This document shows positions 7,593 to 16,900 of a stretch of DNA of 34,150 nt, in pieces; the first letter of the stretch is position 1, and every line of letters starts with the position of its first letter. The stretch spans positions 1 to 34,150 of the forward strand of contig JACMLY010000162.1 of assembly GCA_014379345.1 (NCBI GenBank). Direction: 5' to 3'. Both the position numbers and the translations under genes were made by a program. Origin of the DNA: Chitinophagaceae bacterium (lineage in GTDB: Bacteria; Bacteroidota; Bacteroidia; Chitinophagales; Chitinophagaceae). A model generated the notes under the pieces. The model was not told the DNA's origin, did not search any database, and worked only from the letters and a program-made list of their open reading frames with translations.

Positions 7593-8033
7593 CGGAAACG
7601 GCCTTCTTAGCTCATCAGGGATCGCGTAGATTCAAAGTAGATGGTTTTATAGTACCCCGCTCTTCGTTATCTTTTTAATATCAGCGATCTGTTTTCTTTT
7701 CACCAAAGAGCCGCAAGTTCCCTAGCTGATAATTTCCTTTTGCATTTTTTTATACTCAATGGTATTTTTATACCTTACGGAAGAAATTTACAAGAATGGA
7801 GTGGACACATGACGGCGCAATAAAAATGGAAATCCTGCCAACCAGCGCGTGAGCCGGGTTATGACTGAATTGATGATAATGGCATTGGCATTTCTCAAAA
7901 TATTTGATACAATATTTACCTTTCCTAACCATCAAACCAACGGAGACAAAGTGCCGTGTTAGGATTATTACTGACCTATGATATTGCCAGAACCGTATAT
8001 AACCCATTCATTCTATAAATAAATTAAGTTTTA
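7593..8033. other. 441-base intergenic region before the ATP-grasp ligase
   Basis: No strong gene is seen. A plus-strand stretch at about 7630-7725 reads as a membrane-like peptide (FYSTPLFVIFLISAICFLF) with no start codon and may be a relic. TATCAGC and GCTGATA near 7679 and 7725 are widely spaced reverse complements, and GGTAT-TTTT-ATACC at 7761-7774 is a small hairpin. A 33-codon ORF at 7861-7962 is listed separately. A 79-codon minus-strand frame overlaps it and looks random. Confidence 0.45.
7861..7962 (+). CDS. Short ORF (33 codons) upstream of the peptide ligase; doubtful
   Basis: An ATG-started frame encodes a peptide beginning MTELMIMALAFLKIFD and ending FTFPNHQTNGDKVPC. It stops 71 bases before the PGM1-like ligase gene. 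No ribosome binding site is evident. It is listed only because PGM1-type ligases act on short peptides encoded nearby, and because its FTF segment recalls the short ORF on the other side of the ligase. It could be a chance frame. Confidence 0.15.
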   Translation: MTELMIMALAFLKIFDTIFTFPNHQTNGDKVPC

Positions 8034-9608
8034 ATGCACAAACCCGTTGTAGAAACCAAGAATAGCTCCTTTTTAGAAAATGGTTTTAGTGGCTTTCCGG
8101 AAGCCGGATCAGAGGCTGAAATAATGATGTTCAGAAAATTGCAAGAGAGGCTTTACCGGCAGTTTGAACATATATTTCCCAATAAATTAGCGCCAAAAAC
8201 GGTAGTGGTCATTCCTTCGCTCACTATGGATGAGGAAATTCTTTCAAAAATCAACGGTATTAATCATTATGAAGAAAGGATGCTTTGCCTCCTGATGCTA
8301 CTGCGGATGCCGCGTACCAACGTAATATATTTAACGAGCCAGACCATTGATCCCGTTATTATTGATTATTACCTGCATATGCTTCCGGGTATGACAGGGT
8401 ATCATGCGTTGCGCAGGCTCACCTTGTTAAGTTGCCATGATTCCTCCTCAAAGTCATTGACCTGCAAAATTCTGGAGAGGCCGAGATTAATGAAACGTAT
8501 TCAGGATCTTATCTCGCAGGATGATGATACTCACATGGCCTGTTTTAATGTGACTGCTTATGAACGAACATTGGCCACGCGGTTACAAATTCCCATTTTT
8601 GGCTGTGATCCTGACTTATATGAGTTGGGCAGTAAAAGTAACAGCCGCAAAATTTTCAGGGAATGCGGTTTAATAATTCCACCAGGTTTCGAGGACCTGA
8701 GTTCTGAAGAAGACATAATAAATTCATTAAGTCAGTTAAAAAAACAGCATCCGGAAATTCGTAAGGCCGTAGTGAAAGTCAATGATGGATTTTCCGGCGA
8801 GGGTAACGCTATTTTTTCCTATTCGGGAATAGAAAATGCAGCTGATACAAAACAATGGATTAGTGAAAATATTCGTAAGAAGCTCAAAATGGTGGCGGGG
8901 GAAATTTCTTATGATATGTTCCTTAACAAGTTTGGGCAAATGGGAGGAATAGTGGAAGCTTTTATTGACGGCGAAAGAAAGGAATCGCCTTCTGTTCAAT
9001 GCAGGATCACTCCGACCGGTGTCTGCGAAGTACTTTCTACCCACGACCAGGAATTAGGCGGCGAAGGCGGTCAGGTTTATATTGGCGCACAATTTCCGGC
9101 CTCGGATGAATATGCAGTGGAGATTGGGCATATGGGAAAGAAAGTATCAGATGCATTGTTGGAAAAAGGAGTGCTTGGAAGGTTTGCCATTGATTTTATT
9201 TCCGTTAAAGAAAACGACGAGTGGAGACATTATGCTATTGAGATCAATCTACGAAAAGGGGGTACTACGCATCCGTTCCTGATGCTTCAATTTTTAACAG
9301 ATGGAATATATAATGCTGATGATGGAAAATATTATATATCCAAAGGAAGTCTTGTCAGGTATTATTTCACTTCAGATAATCTAAAAAGCGATAAATATAT
9401 CGGTCTTACTCCACACGACCTGATTGATATTGCCATGATGAACGATCTGCATTTTGACGGTACAATACAGGAAGGTGTAATGTTTCATTTAATAGGGGCA
9501 CTATCGCAATATGGAAAGTTGGGAGTTGTGTGCGTAGGCAGTACACCTCAACGGGCAAGAGAGTTTTATGCAAAAATCATTGAAGTGCTGGCAAATGAGT
9601 GCCAATAG
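8034..9608 (+). CDS. PGM1-like ATP-grasp peptide ligase
   Basis: The 524-residue protein has the layout of the pheganomycin peptide ligase PGM1. A pre-ATP-grasp N-domain (about 30-190) includes VVVIPSLTMDEEILSKI and EERMLCLLMLLRMP. An ATP-grasp core (about 195-415) has AVVKVNDGFSGEGN with the nucleotide-binding lysine at K248, VEAFIDG, and EINLRKGGTTHP, whose E403, N405 and R407 fit the magnesium and phosphate site. A PGM1-type C-terminal domain ends the protein. The family joins a carboxylate to a peptide amine using ATP through an acyl phosphate. No signal peptide is present. No dedicated transporter or biosynthetic gene is adjacent, so substrate and product are unknown. Confidence 0.85.
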   Translation: MHKPVVETKNSSFLENGFSGFPEAGSEAEIMMFRKLQERLYRQFEHIFPNKLAPKTVVVIPSLTMDEEILSKINGINHYEERMLCLLMLLRMPRTNVIYLTSQTIDPVIIDYYLHMLPGMTGYHALRRLTLLSCHDSSSKSLTCKILERPRLMKRIQDLISQDDDTHMACFNVTAYERTLATRLQIPIFGCDPDLYELGSKSNSRKIFRECGLIIPPGFEDLSSEEDIINSLSQLKKQHPEIRKAVVKVNDGFSGEGNAIFSYSGIENAADTKQWISENIRKKLKMVAGEISYDMFLNKFGQMGGIVEAFIDGERKESPSVQCRITPTGVCEVLSTHDQELGGEGGQVYIGAQFPASDEYAVEIGHMGKKVSDALLEKGVLGRFAIDFISVKENDEWRHYAIEINLRKGGTTHPFLMLQFLTDGIYNADDGKYYISKGSLVRYYFTSDNLKSDKYIGLTPHDLIDIAMMNDLHFDGTIQEGVMFHLIGALSQYGKLGVVCVGSTPQRAREFYAKIIEVLANECQ

Positions 9609-10032
9609 TGTGAGGAGCGCAATGACATTCCTCAAAAGTATTCGATTTGAATTGGCTTCCCGGACATTTCCTTCTTTGTTAGATTGAGATGAAGATGAAC
9701 GACTTGGATAAATTTTTCACTTTCAACTTATTTAGTCCTCAGGTTACAATCCAAGTTTGTTTACGCTGTCCAGGAAAATAAAAACATAGAAGCTATTAAA
9801 GAGGCTGAGATGCAGGAATTGCTAATCACCATGTATAAGCGTAGAATACTTTTCTGAGGGTCTTACAAAACTTGTGTATAATCGTAAATTATGTATGGTG
9901 CAAACCTCAGCTCCTGGCATGGAAATAATTCATTTCAAGGAAGATCTTATTTATAAATTCCTGGTAAGGATACACCATCATACCCCTTCATGGATTAAGG
10001 ATTAGTTTAGCAACAAGCACAGACTACCGCAT
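9609..10032. other. 424-base intergenic region after the ligase
   Basis: The gap contains a 6-base inverted repeat (TGAGGA and TCCTCA, near 9610-9634) without a T run, a 30-codon ORF at 9689-9781 listed separately, and a 28-codon ATG frame near 9919-10005. A frame crossing 9700-9857 without an ATG at its head encodes a helix-like peptide (AIKEAEMQELLITMYKRRIL) and may be a relic. No promoter motif was recognised upstream of the hydrolase gene. Confidence 0.4.
9689..9781 (+). CDS. Short ORF (30 codons) downstream of the peptide ligase; doubtful
   Basis: An ATG frame encodes a peptide starting MKMNDLDKFFTFNLFSPQ and ending CLRCPGK, 80 bases after the ligase stop. It has two cysteines near the C-terminus and no visible ribosome binding site. 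It is a speculative candidate precursor for the ligase, sharing a D-x-x-FTF element with the upstream short ORF. Chance occurrence is likely enough that it should not be taken as a gene without expression data. Confidence 0.15.
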   Translation: MKMNDLDKFFTFNLFSPQVTIQVCLRCPGK

Positions 10033-12225
10033 ATGATCAAAATTCTTTTTGCGTTTTTTGTACATTTTCCTTTTCTGCTGTATAGCCAGGGCAAATCAAA
10101 ATCATTGGAAGGAAGTGTCAGGCAATTTAATAACAGACCAACTATATTTATCAATGATCAACCGGTATCGCCACAGTTTTATTCCCTTACACACGCATAT
10201 GGCGCCCGTTGGAGCTGGGAAGAGGTGCCGTCACGAAACCTGAACAACTTTTGCATGCTTGGTTTCAAGCTGTTCCAGGTAGACCTCTATTTCGGAGATA
10301 TCTGGTACGAAAATAAAAATGAACTTGACATCGACAAGGCACAGCGACAGATCAAAGGTGTTCTGAATGTTTGTCCTGATGCAGGTGTTGTGATCCGTAT
10401 TCATGTGAATGCGCCATATTGGTGGAATGAAAGTAACAGAAATGAATGCACGGAATACGCTGATGCTCCGGTAGACAGACGGACCTATGGTCCACCAAAT
10501 GACAATGAGAATGGTGATGTTGAACATCCCTTACGTGCAAGCCTTGCGTCATTAAAATGGAGAAAAGAAGCGTCTGATAAGCTGGTGGAATTTTGCCAGC
10601 GGCTTTCTGTAACCGTGGAGGGAAGTTCTGTAATTGGCCTTCATATAAGCTGTGGAGTTTATGGAGAATGGCATTATTGGGGATTTCCCGAACATGATCC
10701 GGACACTGGGTCTGCAATGGTTGCGTATTTCAAAAATTGGCTTAAAAAGAAATACAAAACCGAAACAGCCCTGCAGAAAGCATGGAATAACAGGAACATT
10801 TCATTTCAGTCTGTTACTGTTCCCGTAAAAATCGAAAGAGATACCACTACAAATGGTGTATTCAGAAATCCGCAATTGGAACAACGGGTGATGGATTATT
10901 ATGAGTGCCAGCAATATGTGGTTGCGGAAGACATCATTCATTTCAGCAAGCTTGCGAAAGAGTCCTGGCCGCGGCCCCTGATCATAGGTGTTTTCTATAA
11001 TTATTTTTTTATGACTTTTTCAAGGCAGGCAGCAGGTGGACACCTTCAACATGAGATGATACTTAACTCGCCATATATTGATTACCTGAGTGCTCCACAG
11101 TCTTACTGGGGTGGTGCCAGGAAGCCTGGCGGTTCAGGACAATCAAGGGGTTTAGTTGAATCAACTATCCTACACAAAAAATTATGGCTCGATGAAATGG
11201 ATCAGAACTCCTACAAGGGAGGACCCTTTAATGCTGGATTTACTACGACAAGGGAGCAGGATATCGGAATTATAAGACGTAACCTTGCACAGGCTATCAC
11301 ACGTGGAGGCGGTTACTGGTTTTATGATTTCGGTCCATACAGAAGTAGTGGCTGGTGGGACGATACCGTTCTTCTTTCCGACATCAATAAACAAAAAAGG
11401 ATTCTTGACCTAAATTACCGGCAACCATTTCAGAGGAAAGGTGATGTTCTATTTGTGTATAGTAATCAAACCTTTTACCATATCAAAAACAGATATACTC
11501 CTGTTACTTCATACAGCTTGCTTGATCAGCAATCAGTGGATGCATACCAATCTGGCGTGTTGCTCGACCAGGTATATATAGAAGACCTGGCAAAACTGGA
11601 TTTGGAAAAATATAAATCTATCGTCTTTTCCAATGTATTTTATTTAAGCAGTCAGCAAAAATTGTACATAAAAGAAAAGGTCGCTAAAAACGGGAGGCAT
11701 ATTATTTGGAATTATATGCCCGGGTATACAAACGGAAAAGAGAACAATATTAAGTTCATAAGGGATGTTACGGGTTTTGAGGTTGCTCTAAGCGTAGATA
11801 CCGCTCTAATAAATATTCAATCCATCAGTGAGGAATATCCATTGGGAAAAAACGAAAAGAGCCCGGGGCACATATTTCCATTTTTACAGATCATTGATGA
11901 GAAGGCAGAACCGCTTGGCATCAGGGAATCAACAAAGGAAGTGGTAGTTGCAAAAAAGGTTCTTGCAGACCACACCGTATGGTTCTCGACTTATCTTTTT
12001 AGTAAGCCTGAAGTTTTCCGACATATATTTAAGGGTTCCGGCGCCCATATTTATGGTGATGGGAATGATGTCTTTCATGATGATGGCCGATTGTTGATGA
12101 TCCATTCAAAAACAGGTGGCAACAAAAAGGTCAGCCTGCGAAATGGAAAGGAAATAATGCTGGAGATAAAGCCGGAGTCAACTATATATATTGATAGTGA
12201 AACAGGCACAATCTTATTACAGTAA
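10033..12225 (+). CDS. Secreted GH42-like glycoside hydrolase
   Basis: The 730-residue protein has a signal peptide (cleavage after LLYSQG) and a GH-A clan TIM barrel. GVYGEWHYWG holds the likely acid/base E212, and KLWLDEMDQNSY holds the likely nucleophile E388. Both contexts resemble GH42 beta-galactosidases and relatives. After the barrel, about residues 470-600 (VLFVYSNQTFYHIKN to VKIVFSNVF-type segments) look like the amidotransferase-like middle domain of GH42, and the C-terminus is a small beta domain. The enzyme is probably periplasmic. It ends 33 bases before the best start of the cytochrome-VCBS lipoprotein, so the two are likely cotranscribed. Exact family and substrate are unassigned. 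Confidence 0.78.
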   Translation: MIKILFAFFVHFPFLLYSQGKSKSLEGSVRQFNNRPTIFINDQPVSPQFYSLTHAYGARWSWEEVPSRNLNNFCMLGFKLFQVDLYFGDIWYENKNELDIDKAQRQIKGVLNVCPDAGVVIRIHVNAPYWWNESNRNECTEYADAPVDRRTYGPPNDNENGDVEHPLRASLASLKWRKEASDKLVEFCQRLSVTVEGSSVIGLHISCGVYGEWHYWGFPEHDPDTGSAMVAYFKNWLKKKYKTETALQKAWNNRNISFQSVTVPVKIERDTTTNGVFRNPQLEQRVMDYYECQQYVVAEDIIHFSKLAKESWPRPLIIGVFYNYFFMTFSRQAAGGHLQHEMILNSPYIDYLSAPQSYWGGARKPGGSGQSRGLVESTILHKKLWLDEMDQNSYKGGPFNAGFTTTREQDIGIIRRNLAQAITRGGGYWFYDFGPYRSSGWWDDTVLLSDINKQKRILDLNYRQPFQRKGDVLFVYSNQTFYHIKNRYTPVTSYSLLDQQSVDAYQSGVLLDQVYIEDLAKLDLEKYKSIVFSNVFYLSSQQKLYIKEKVAKNGRHIIWNYMPGYTNGKENNIKFIRDVTGFEVALSVDTALINIQSISEEYPLGKNEKSPGHIFPFLQIIDEKAEPLGIRESTKEVVVAKKVLADHTVWFSTYLFSKPEVFRHIFKGSGAHIYGDGNDVFHDDGRLLMIHSKTGGNKKVSLRNGKEIMLEIKPESTIYIDSETGTILLQ

Positions 12226-12258
12226 CACATGACCGCTAGGAAAGTCGGAGCTATTATT

Positions 12259-13752
12259 ATGGATGCATCCATTATTAAATTTTTTCTTGTGATTGCTATA
12301 GTTGTAATAGCAGGATGCATGCAAAAAGTAAAGTCCGGAAAACAACTCGCAAAAACATATTGCAGCAACTGTCACCTATTTCCTGAACCTTCGTTACTTG
12401 ATAAAATAACATGGAAGAATAATGTGTTACCAGCGATGGGAAAGCTTTTAGGTGCGCAACAGTTGGATCTTCATCCTTTCGAGGAATCAGACAGGATTAT
12501 AAGTCACCAGGAATTTTCTATTTCCGCAGAGGACTGGAAGCAATTAGTAAAATATTATACGGACGAAGCCCCAGCCAAATTGCCGCCTCAATCACGCTCA
12601 CCAATCACGAATTTAACGGATTGGTTCATTGTTGAAAAAAAATCGATCAGGGAATTTCCAACGACAACCTTCCTAAAAATAGATCCAGGTAATAAATGGA
12701 TATATGCGGCCGGAAGGGATTCTGTTCTGGAGATTTTCGATCATCGGCTAAATAAAGTCAGTAACAATTTCAGTTCAGGGATTTTGTCGGATATGTTTTT
12801 TACAAGCGATTTGAAAAATCCAGGCGATAGGAAAGGGGTATGCACAAATATTGGCATCATGGATCCTAATGATCTGAAAACAGGCTCTGTTTCTGTTTTT
12901 ACAATTGGGAGCAACGGTAAATTGCTAGCCAAAAATCTATTTGATACCCTTGCGCGTCCGGTTCAAACCATTTCCAGCGATTTAAATGCCGATAACGTTG
13001 CGGATTACCTGCTTTGTAATTTTGGCAATAAAGACGGAAATTTTTCATGGATGCAGAACATCGGCAATGAGCAGTATATTCAAAAAATTTTGGAGCCTTT
13101 GCCTGGATCCATCAGAGCTTATGTGGAGGATATGGATCATGATGGCTTACAGGATATAATAGTTTTATTTTCCCAGGCGAACGAAGGAATCCGTCTGTAC
13201 CTGAATAAAGGTGGCGGAAAATTTAGTAGGATAGAGCTCCTGCGTTTCCCGCCTGTATATGGCTCAACCTACTTTGAAATGGTGGATCTTAATAGTGATG
13301 GGAATAAGGATATTCTGTATACCTGTGGCGATAATGCCGATTATTCAAACATCCTCAAGAATTATCATGGCATTTATTTTTTTTTAAATATGGGTGGATA
13401 TCGTTTCGAGAAGGCATATTTCTTTCCGATGCATGGAGCCTTTAAAGCGATGGCAAGGGACTTCAATAAGGATGGTAAGTTGGATATAGCCGCGATCTCT
13501 TTTTTCCCCGACCGGAAAAATCAACCACAGGAAGCCTTTGTGTTACTTGAAGGAAGAGAAGGATTTGAATTTCTTCCTCATACGATAAAAGAACATAGTG
13601 AAGGGCACTGGCTCACGATGGATGCAGCCGATGTAGATGCAGATGGTGACGATGATATAGTTATTGGAAACCTTGTTTTACCCAATGGAATTGGAAACAA
13701 AAAAGGAGAAAGAATACCAACATTTTTGTTGTTGAGGAATAATAAAAATTAA
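12259..13752 (+). CDS. Lipoprotein fusing a cytochrome c motif to VCBS/FG-GAP repeats
   Basis: From the ATG at 12259 the protein has 497 residues. That start is preferred because GGAG (12247-12250) lies 8 bases upstream and it gives a compact lipoprotein signal ending VIAGC (C20); an ATG at 12229 is also open. Residues 28-70 contain YCSNCHLFPEP, a haem c CXXCH site (C35, C38, H39), and LPAMGKLLG with M60 as possible axial ligand. The rest is a beta-propeller of VCBS/FG-GAP repeats with calcium-type loops such as DMDHDGLQD, DLNSDGNKD, DFNKDGKLD and DVDADGDDD. It is probably a lipid-anchored redox or binding protein working with the preceding hydrolase. Partner and electron acceptor are unknown. 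Confidence 0.82.
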   Translation: MDASIIKFFLVIAIVVIAGCMQKVKSGKQLAKTYCSNCHLFPEPSLLDKITWKNNVLPAMGKLLGAQQLDLHPFEESDRIISHQEFSISAEDWKQLVKYYTDEAPAKLPPQSRSPITNLTDWFIVEKKSIREFPTTTFLKIDPGNKWIYAAGRDSVLEIFDHRLNKVSNNFSSGILSDMFFTSDLKNPGDRKGVCTNIGIMDPNDLKTGSVSVFTIGSNGKLLAKNLFDTLARPVQTISSDLNADNVADYLLCNFGNKDGNFSWMQNIGNEQYIQKILEPLPGSIRAYVEDMDHDGLQDIIVLFSQANEGIRLYLNKGGGKFSRIELLRFPPVYGSTYFEMVDLNSDGNKDILYTCGDNADYSNILKNYHGIYFFLNMGGYRFEKAYFFPMHGAFKAMARDFNKDGKLDIAAISFFPDRKNQPQEAFVLLEGREGFEFLPHTIKEHSEGHWLTMDAADVDADGDDDIVIGNLVLPNGIGNKKGERIPTFLLLRNNKN

Positions 13753-13829
13753 AGTGACTGCTTAGACGGGCGGGAGCCTGGAAAATAGCCACATTCAGGT
13801 TTCTTCAGCAGGATAAGGTTTAGAGTTTG

Positions 13830-13924
13830 GTATTTTGTCGTCGTACAATAGAATGACAGTTTGTGTATGCGAAGTAGAATTGCTCAGGATAGTAGCCGCC
13901 AACATAAAAAGCGTTTATTTTAGG
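13830..13924 (-). pseudogene. Frameshifted relic resembling the UnbV lipoprotein C-terminus
   Basis: Read on the minus strand, bases 13924-13889 give PKINAFYVGGYY. After skipping one base, the next frame gives LSNSTSHTQTVILLYDDK. The joined peptide parallels the end of the neighbouring 1188-residue lipoprotein, where AVEIYYGGSFLSQSSRILLL appears (YVGGYY-LSNSTS against YYGGSF-LSQSSR). It lies only about 30 bases beyond that gene's stop. The best explanation is the tail of a deleted or recombined paralogue. The match is short, so confidence is limited. Confidence 0.35.
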
Positions 13925-13955
13925 CATGTGCTTCAGGAAATTTATATGATTGAAT

Positions 13956-16900
13956 TTAAAGTGTAATCGTTCTTGTCTCTTCTTTTAAATTGGTAATTTC
14001 AATTTTTTGCATGGAATTATTTAGAAGCAGTATCCTGGATGATTGCGAAAGAAAGGATCCACCATAATAGATTTCTACTGCACGTTTTTTCCCGTTCTTT
14101 AAATAAATAATAGCTTTTTTATCATCGTTATTCAACCTGAGAGTCTTTTGACTGGCGGTTAATGCAAATATCTTTAATACATTTTTATTCTGAGTTGCAG
14201 CAATGGCGTATCTGTCGCCAGCCTTCAACCGTATCAAGCCCTTTCCATCGCCAGGTATATATAAACCGCTTTGCATAAGGTTTAAAGGCTGGAAGCCATT
14301 ATTTCCATCCCCTAAAAGTATAAGACCATTCATTGCATCATAGTGCCCGTTTACAATTTCGTTGCCATGATCATTTCCCGATAATAGCAGATCTAGTTGT
14401 CCATCTTCATTTATATCGTCCGCTATGATTCCATATATCGGGGCAAACTGTGCCATGGCAGGCAAAGGTTGGGCCCTGAAAATTCCACCACCTTTGTTTT
14501 CAATATAGATGCTGGCAAAATCATTCACTTTTAGAACAAGGCCCGCTTGCAGATTGGGCACAATTTCATGTATGGTAGCCCTTCCATAATCTTTATAGCT
14601 ATTGTATTTTTTTCGAATTCCCACGATTTGTTTTGTCATATCATCGCGAACATGGGCAGGGAATTCTTTATATAAACCATTTTCATCTGGCAAGAATAAA
14701 GAGGGGATGGCATCATAAGTTCCATCCTTGTTAAAATCTCCTCCATAAATTGATACGGGTTGGTTTTCTGAGGCCTTAAAAAAGGAATTTAACCCAAGAT
14801 TTCCGACTACATAATCCATATCTCCATCGTTATCAAAATCGCCGCCGGCAATGCTGTCCCACCAACCTTTTTTATTTTGAATTCCGGTTGCAGCTGTAAC
14901 ATCAATAAATTTTCCTCTGTTGTTCCTGAGAAACCGCAGCGGCATCCATTCTGCTGCAATAATCAAATCTATCCATCCATCATTGTCGAAATCTGACCAG
15001 ATAGCATCACAGACTAATCCAAATTCTTCAAAGAATGGAGCTACTTCATTGGTAATGTCAGTAAATTTAGGATGTCCGTTTTTCGTATCATTCCGATAAA
15101 TAAAACTATTGACGGGTTCGGGGTATCTATTTGGGTTGATTCTGCCACCTACAAAGAGGTCCAGGTCTCCATCCCTGTCGAAGTCGGCTCCCTTAACACA
15201 GCTTTTGCTTGTTAAATTTTTTGGCAATGAAAGGGAATCATATTTAAAGTTTCCTTTTCCATCATTGATATAAAACCGGTCCTGATAGCTTTTTGTATTA
15301 GGAACAAACTCGTTACTCCCACTCGCCGCGTAAAGATCTAAGTCGCCATCTGTATCTGCGTCGAATAAAAGTACCCCCATCATTTCCGGAAAGCGAACAT
15401 CCTTTCCTGATGGAGGAGTTAACATTTTCTCCCGAAATTCTCCATTGCCATCCTGCAAAAAATAATATGCATTATTGCCTCCTGAAGCTCCTAAAAAAAT
15501 ATCATCAAGACCATTTCCGTCCACATCGCCTGCAGCAATGGAAGGACCATACTGTGAAAACCGCCGTGGCAATAGTGTTTGTTTGTCGAAATCAATATAA
15601 TCAAATTCCTGGTGCATGAATTTAAGGCCCGATTGGTGAGTAATATCAACAAAAATGGATTCCTCCTTTTTGATGCTATCCGGAACCAAATTTTTCGCAT
15701 CGCTATAATTAACCTTTAAGTTTTGATTTACAGTAAGGTTAATTAATAGTTGGTGTTTTCCATCAGGCCAGGTAATTAATAAAGTATCGATTATTGCATG
15801 GGAACCTAGTCCGAAATGCAGGCCGTTACTTACTGAAGAGAGGTAACCCCTATAAGGAGAGTTCTCAAAAATTTGTTGTTGTCCTTTATAAAAAAGTTGT
15901 GCAACTGCTCCGATTCCGTTCTTATTTTTACTATTGCCTTTAAAAGAAATATTTAAATAATTATTTTTGTTGGATTTTACCAGCGTGTTTTTATAAACCA
16001 GGGCTTCATCATTAATATTATTAATTACATAGTCCAAATCACCATCTCCATCCAAATCCGCGTAAATCGCTCCTGTGGAGAAGCAAGGTTTCGCGAAACC
16101 CCAGTCCTTTGTTACATTTTCAAACTGTAAATGCCCGGTATTTCTGTAAGCATAATTAGGTATTTTGATTTGCGGGATCTGTTCCAGTAATTTCTTTTTT
16201 GGAATTAGTTGGGATGAATTTTTTCGAAACGCCGCAAAGTCGTGGTCAGTAACATCTTTCGGATAACCATTCGTGATGATCAGGTCTTTGAAGCCATCGT
16301 TGTCAAAATCTGCTAAAGACGTATTCCAGCTCCAGTCGGTTTGGGCCACACCTGCGTAAAATGAGATATCACTAAACGAGGGTAGCCATTTTTTTCCACT
16401 GTCTATTTTTACTAAGCCATTGTTTAGTTGTAAGGTGTTCCGCACGTATTGTAACATCAATTCATTACTGATCATAGATTGGTACACAAAATAATTTCCC
16501 GCTCCCATATTCTTTTTCTTTCGAAAATTATCTTCCGGATTCATGTCAACTGCAATTATATCCTGCAATCCATCATTGTTTATGTCTGCAATATCATTTC
16601 CCATAGCATTTTGAGAAGTATGTTTAAAACATTTTTTCACCTCATCGGTGAAAGTCCCGTTTCCATTGTTGATGTAAAGCAGGTCACTGCTGTAAAAATC
16701 GTTCGTTACATATATATCTTTCCATCCGTCATTATTCACGTCAGCAATGGCGATACCCAGTGCATATCCATAATCTTCTATTCCGGCTTCCTTAGAAACA
16801 TCTTTAAAAAATGGATGCCCTAAAGAATCGCTGCCTTCGTTGCGGTATAATTTATCAGATAATTTATGCTTTTGGTCCTCTTGATGGCCGTCAAAACGAG

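Noticed and set aside
7768..8007. 79-codon minus-strand ORF in the gap before the peptide ligase
   Set aside because: Composition looks random, no family is recognised, and it lies opposite two short plus-strand frames.
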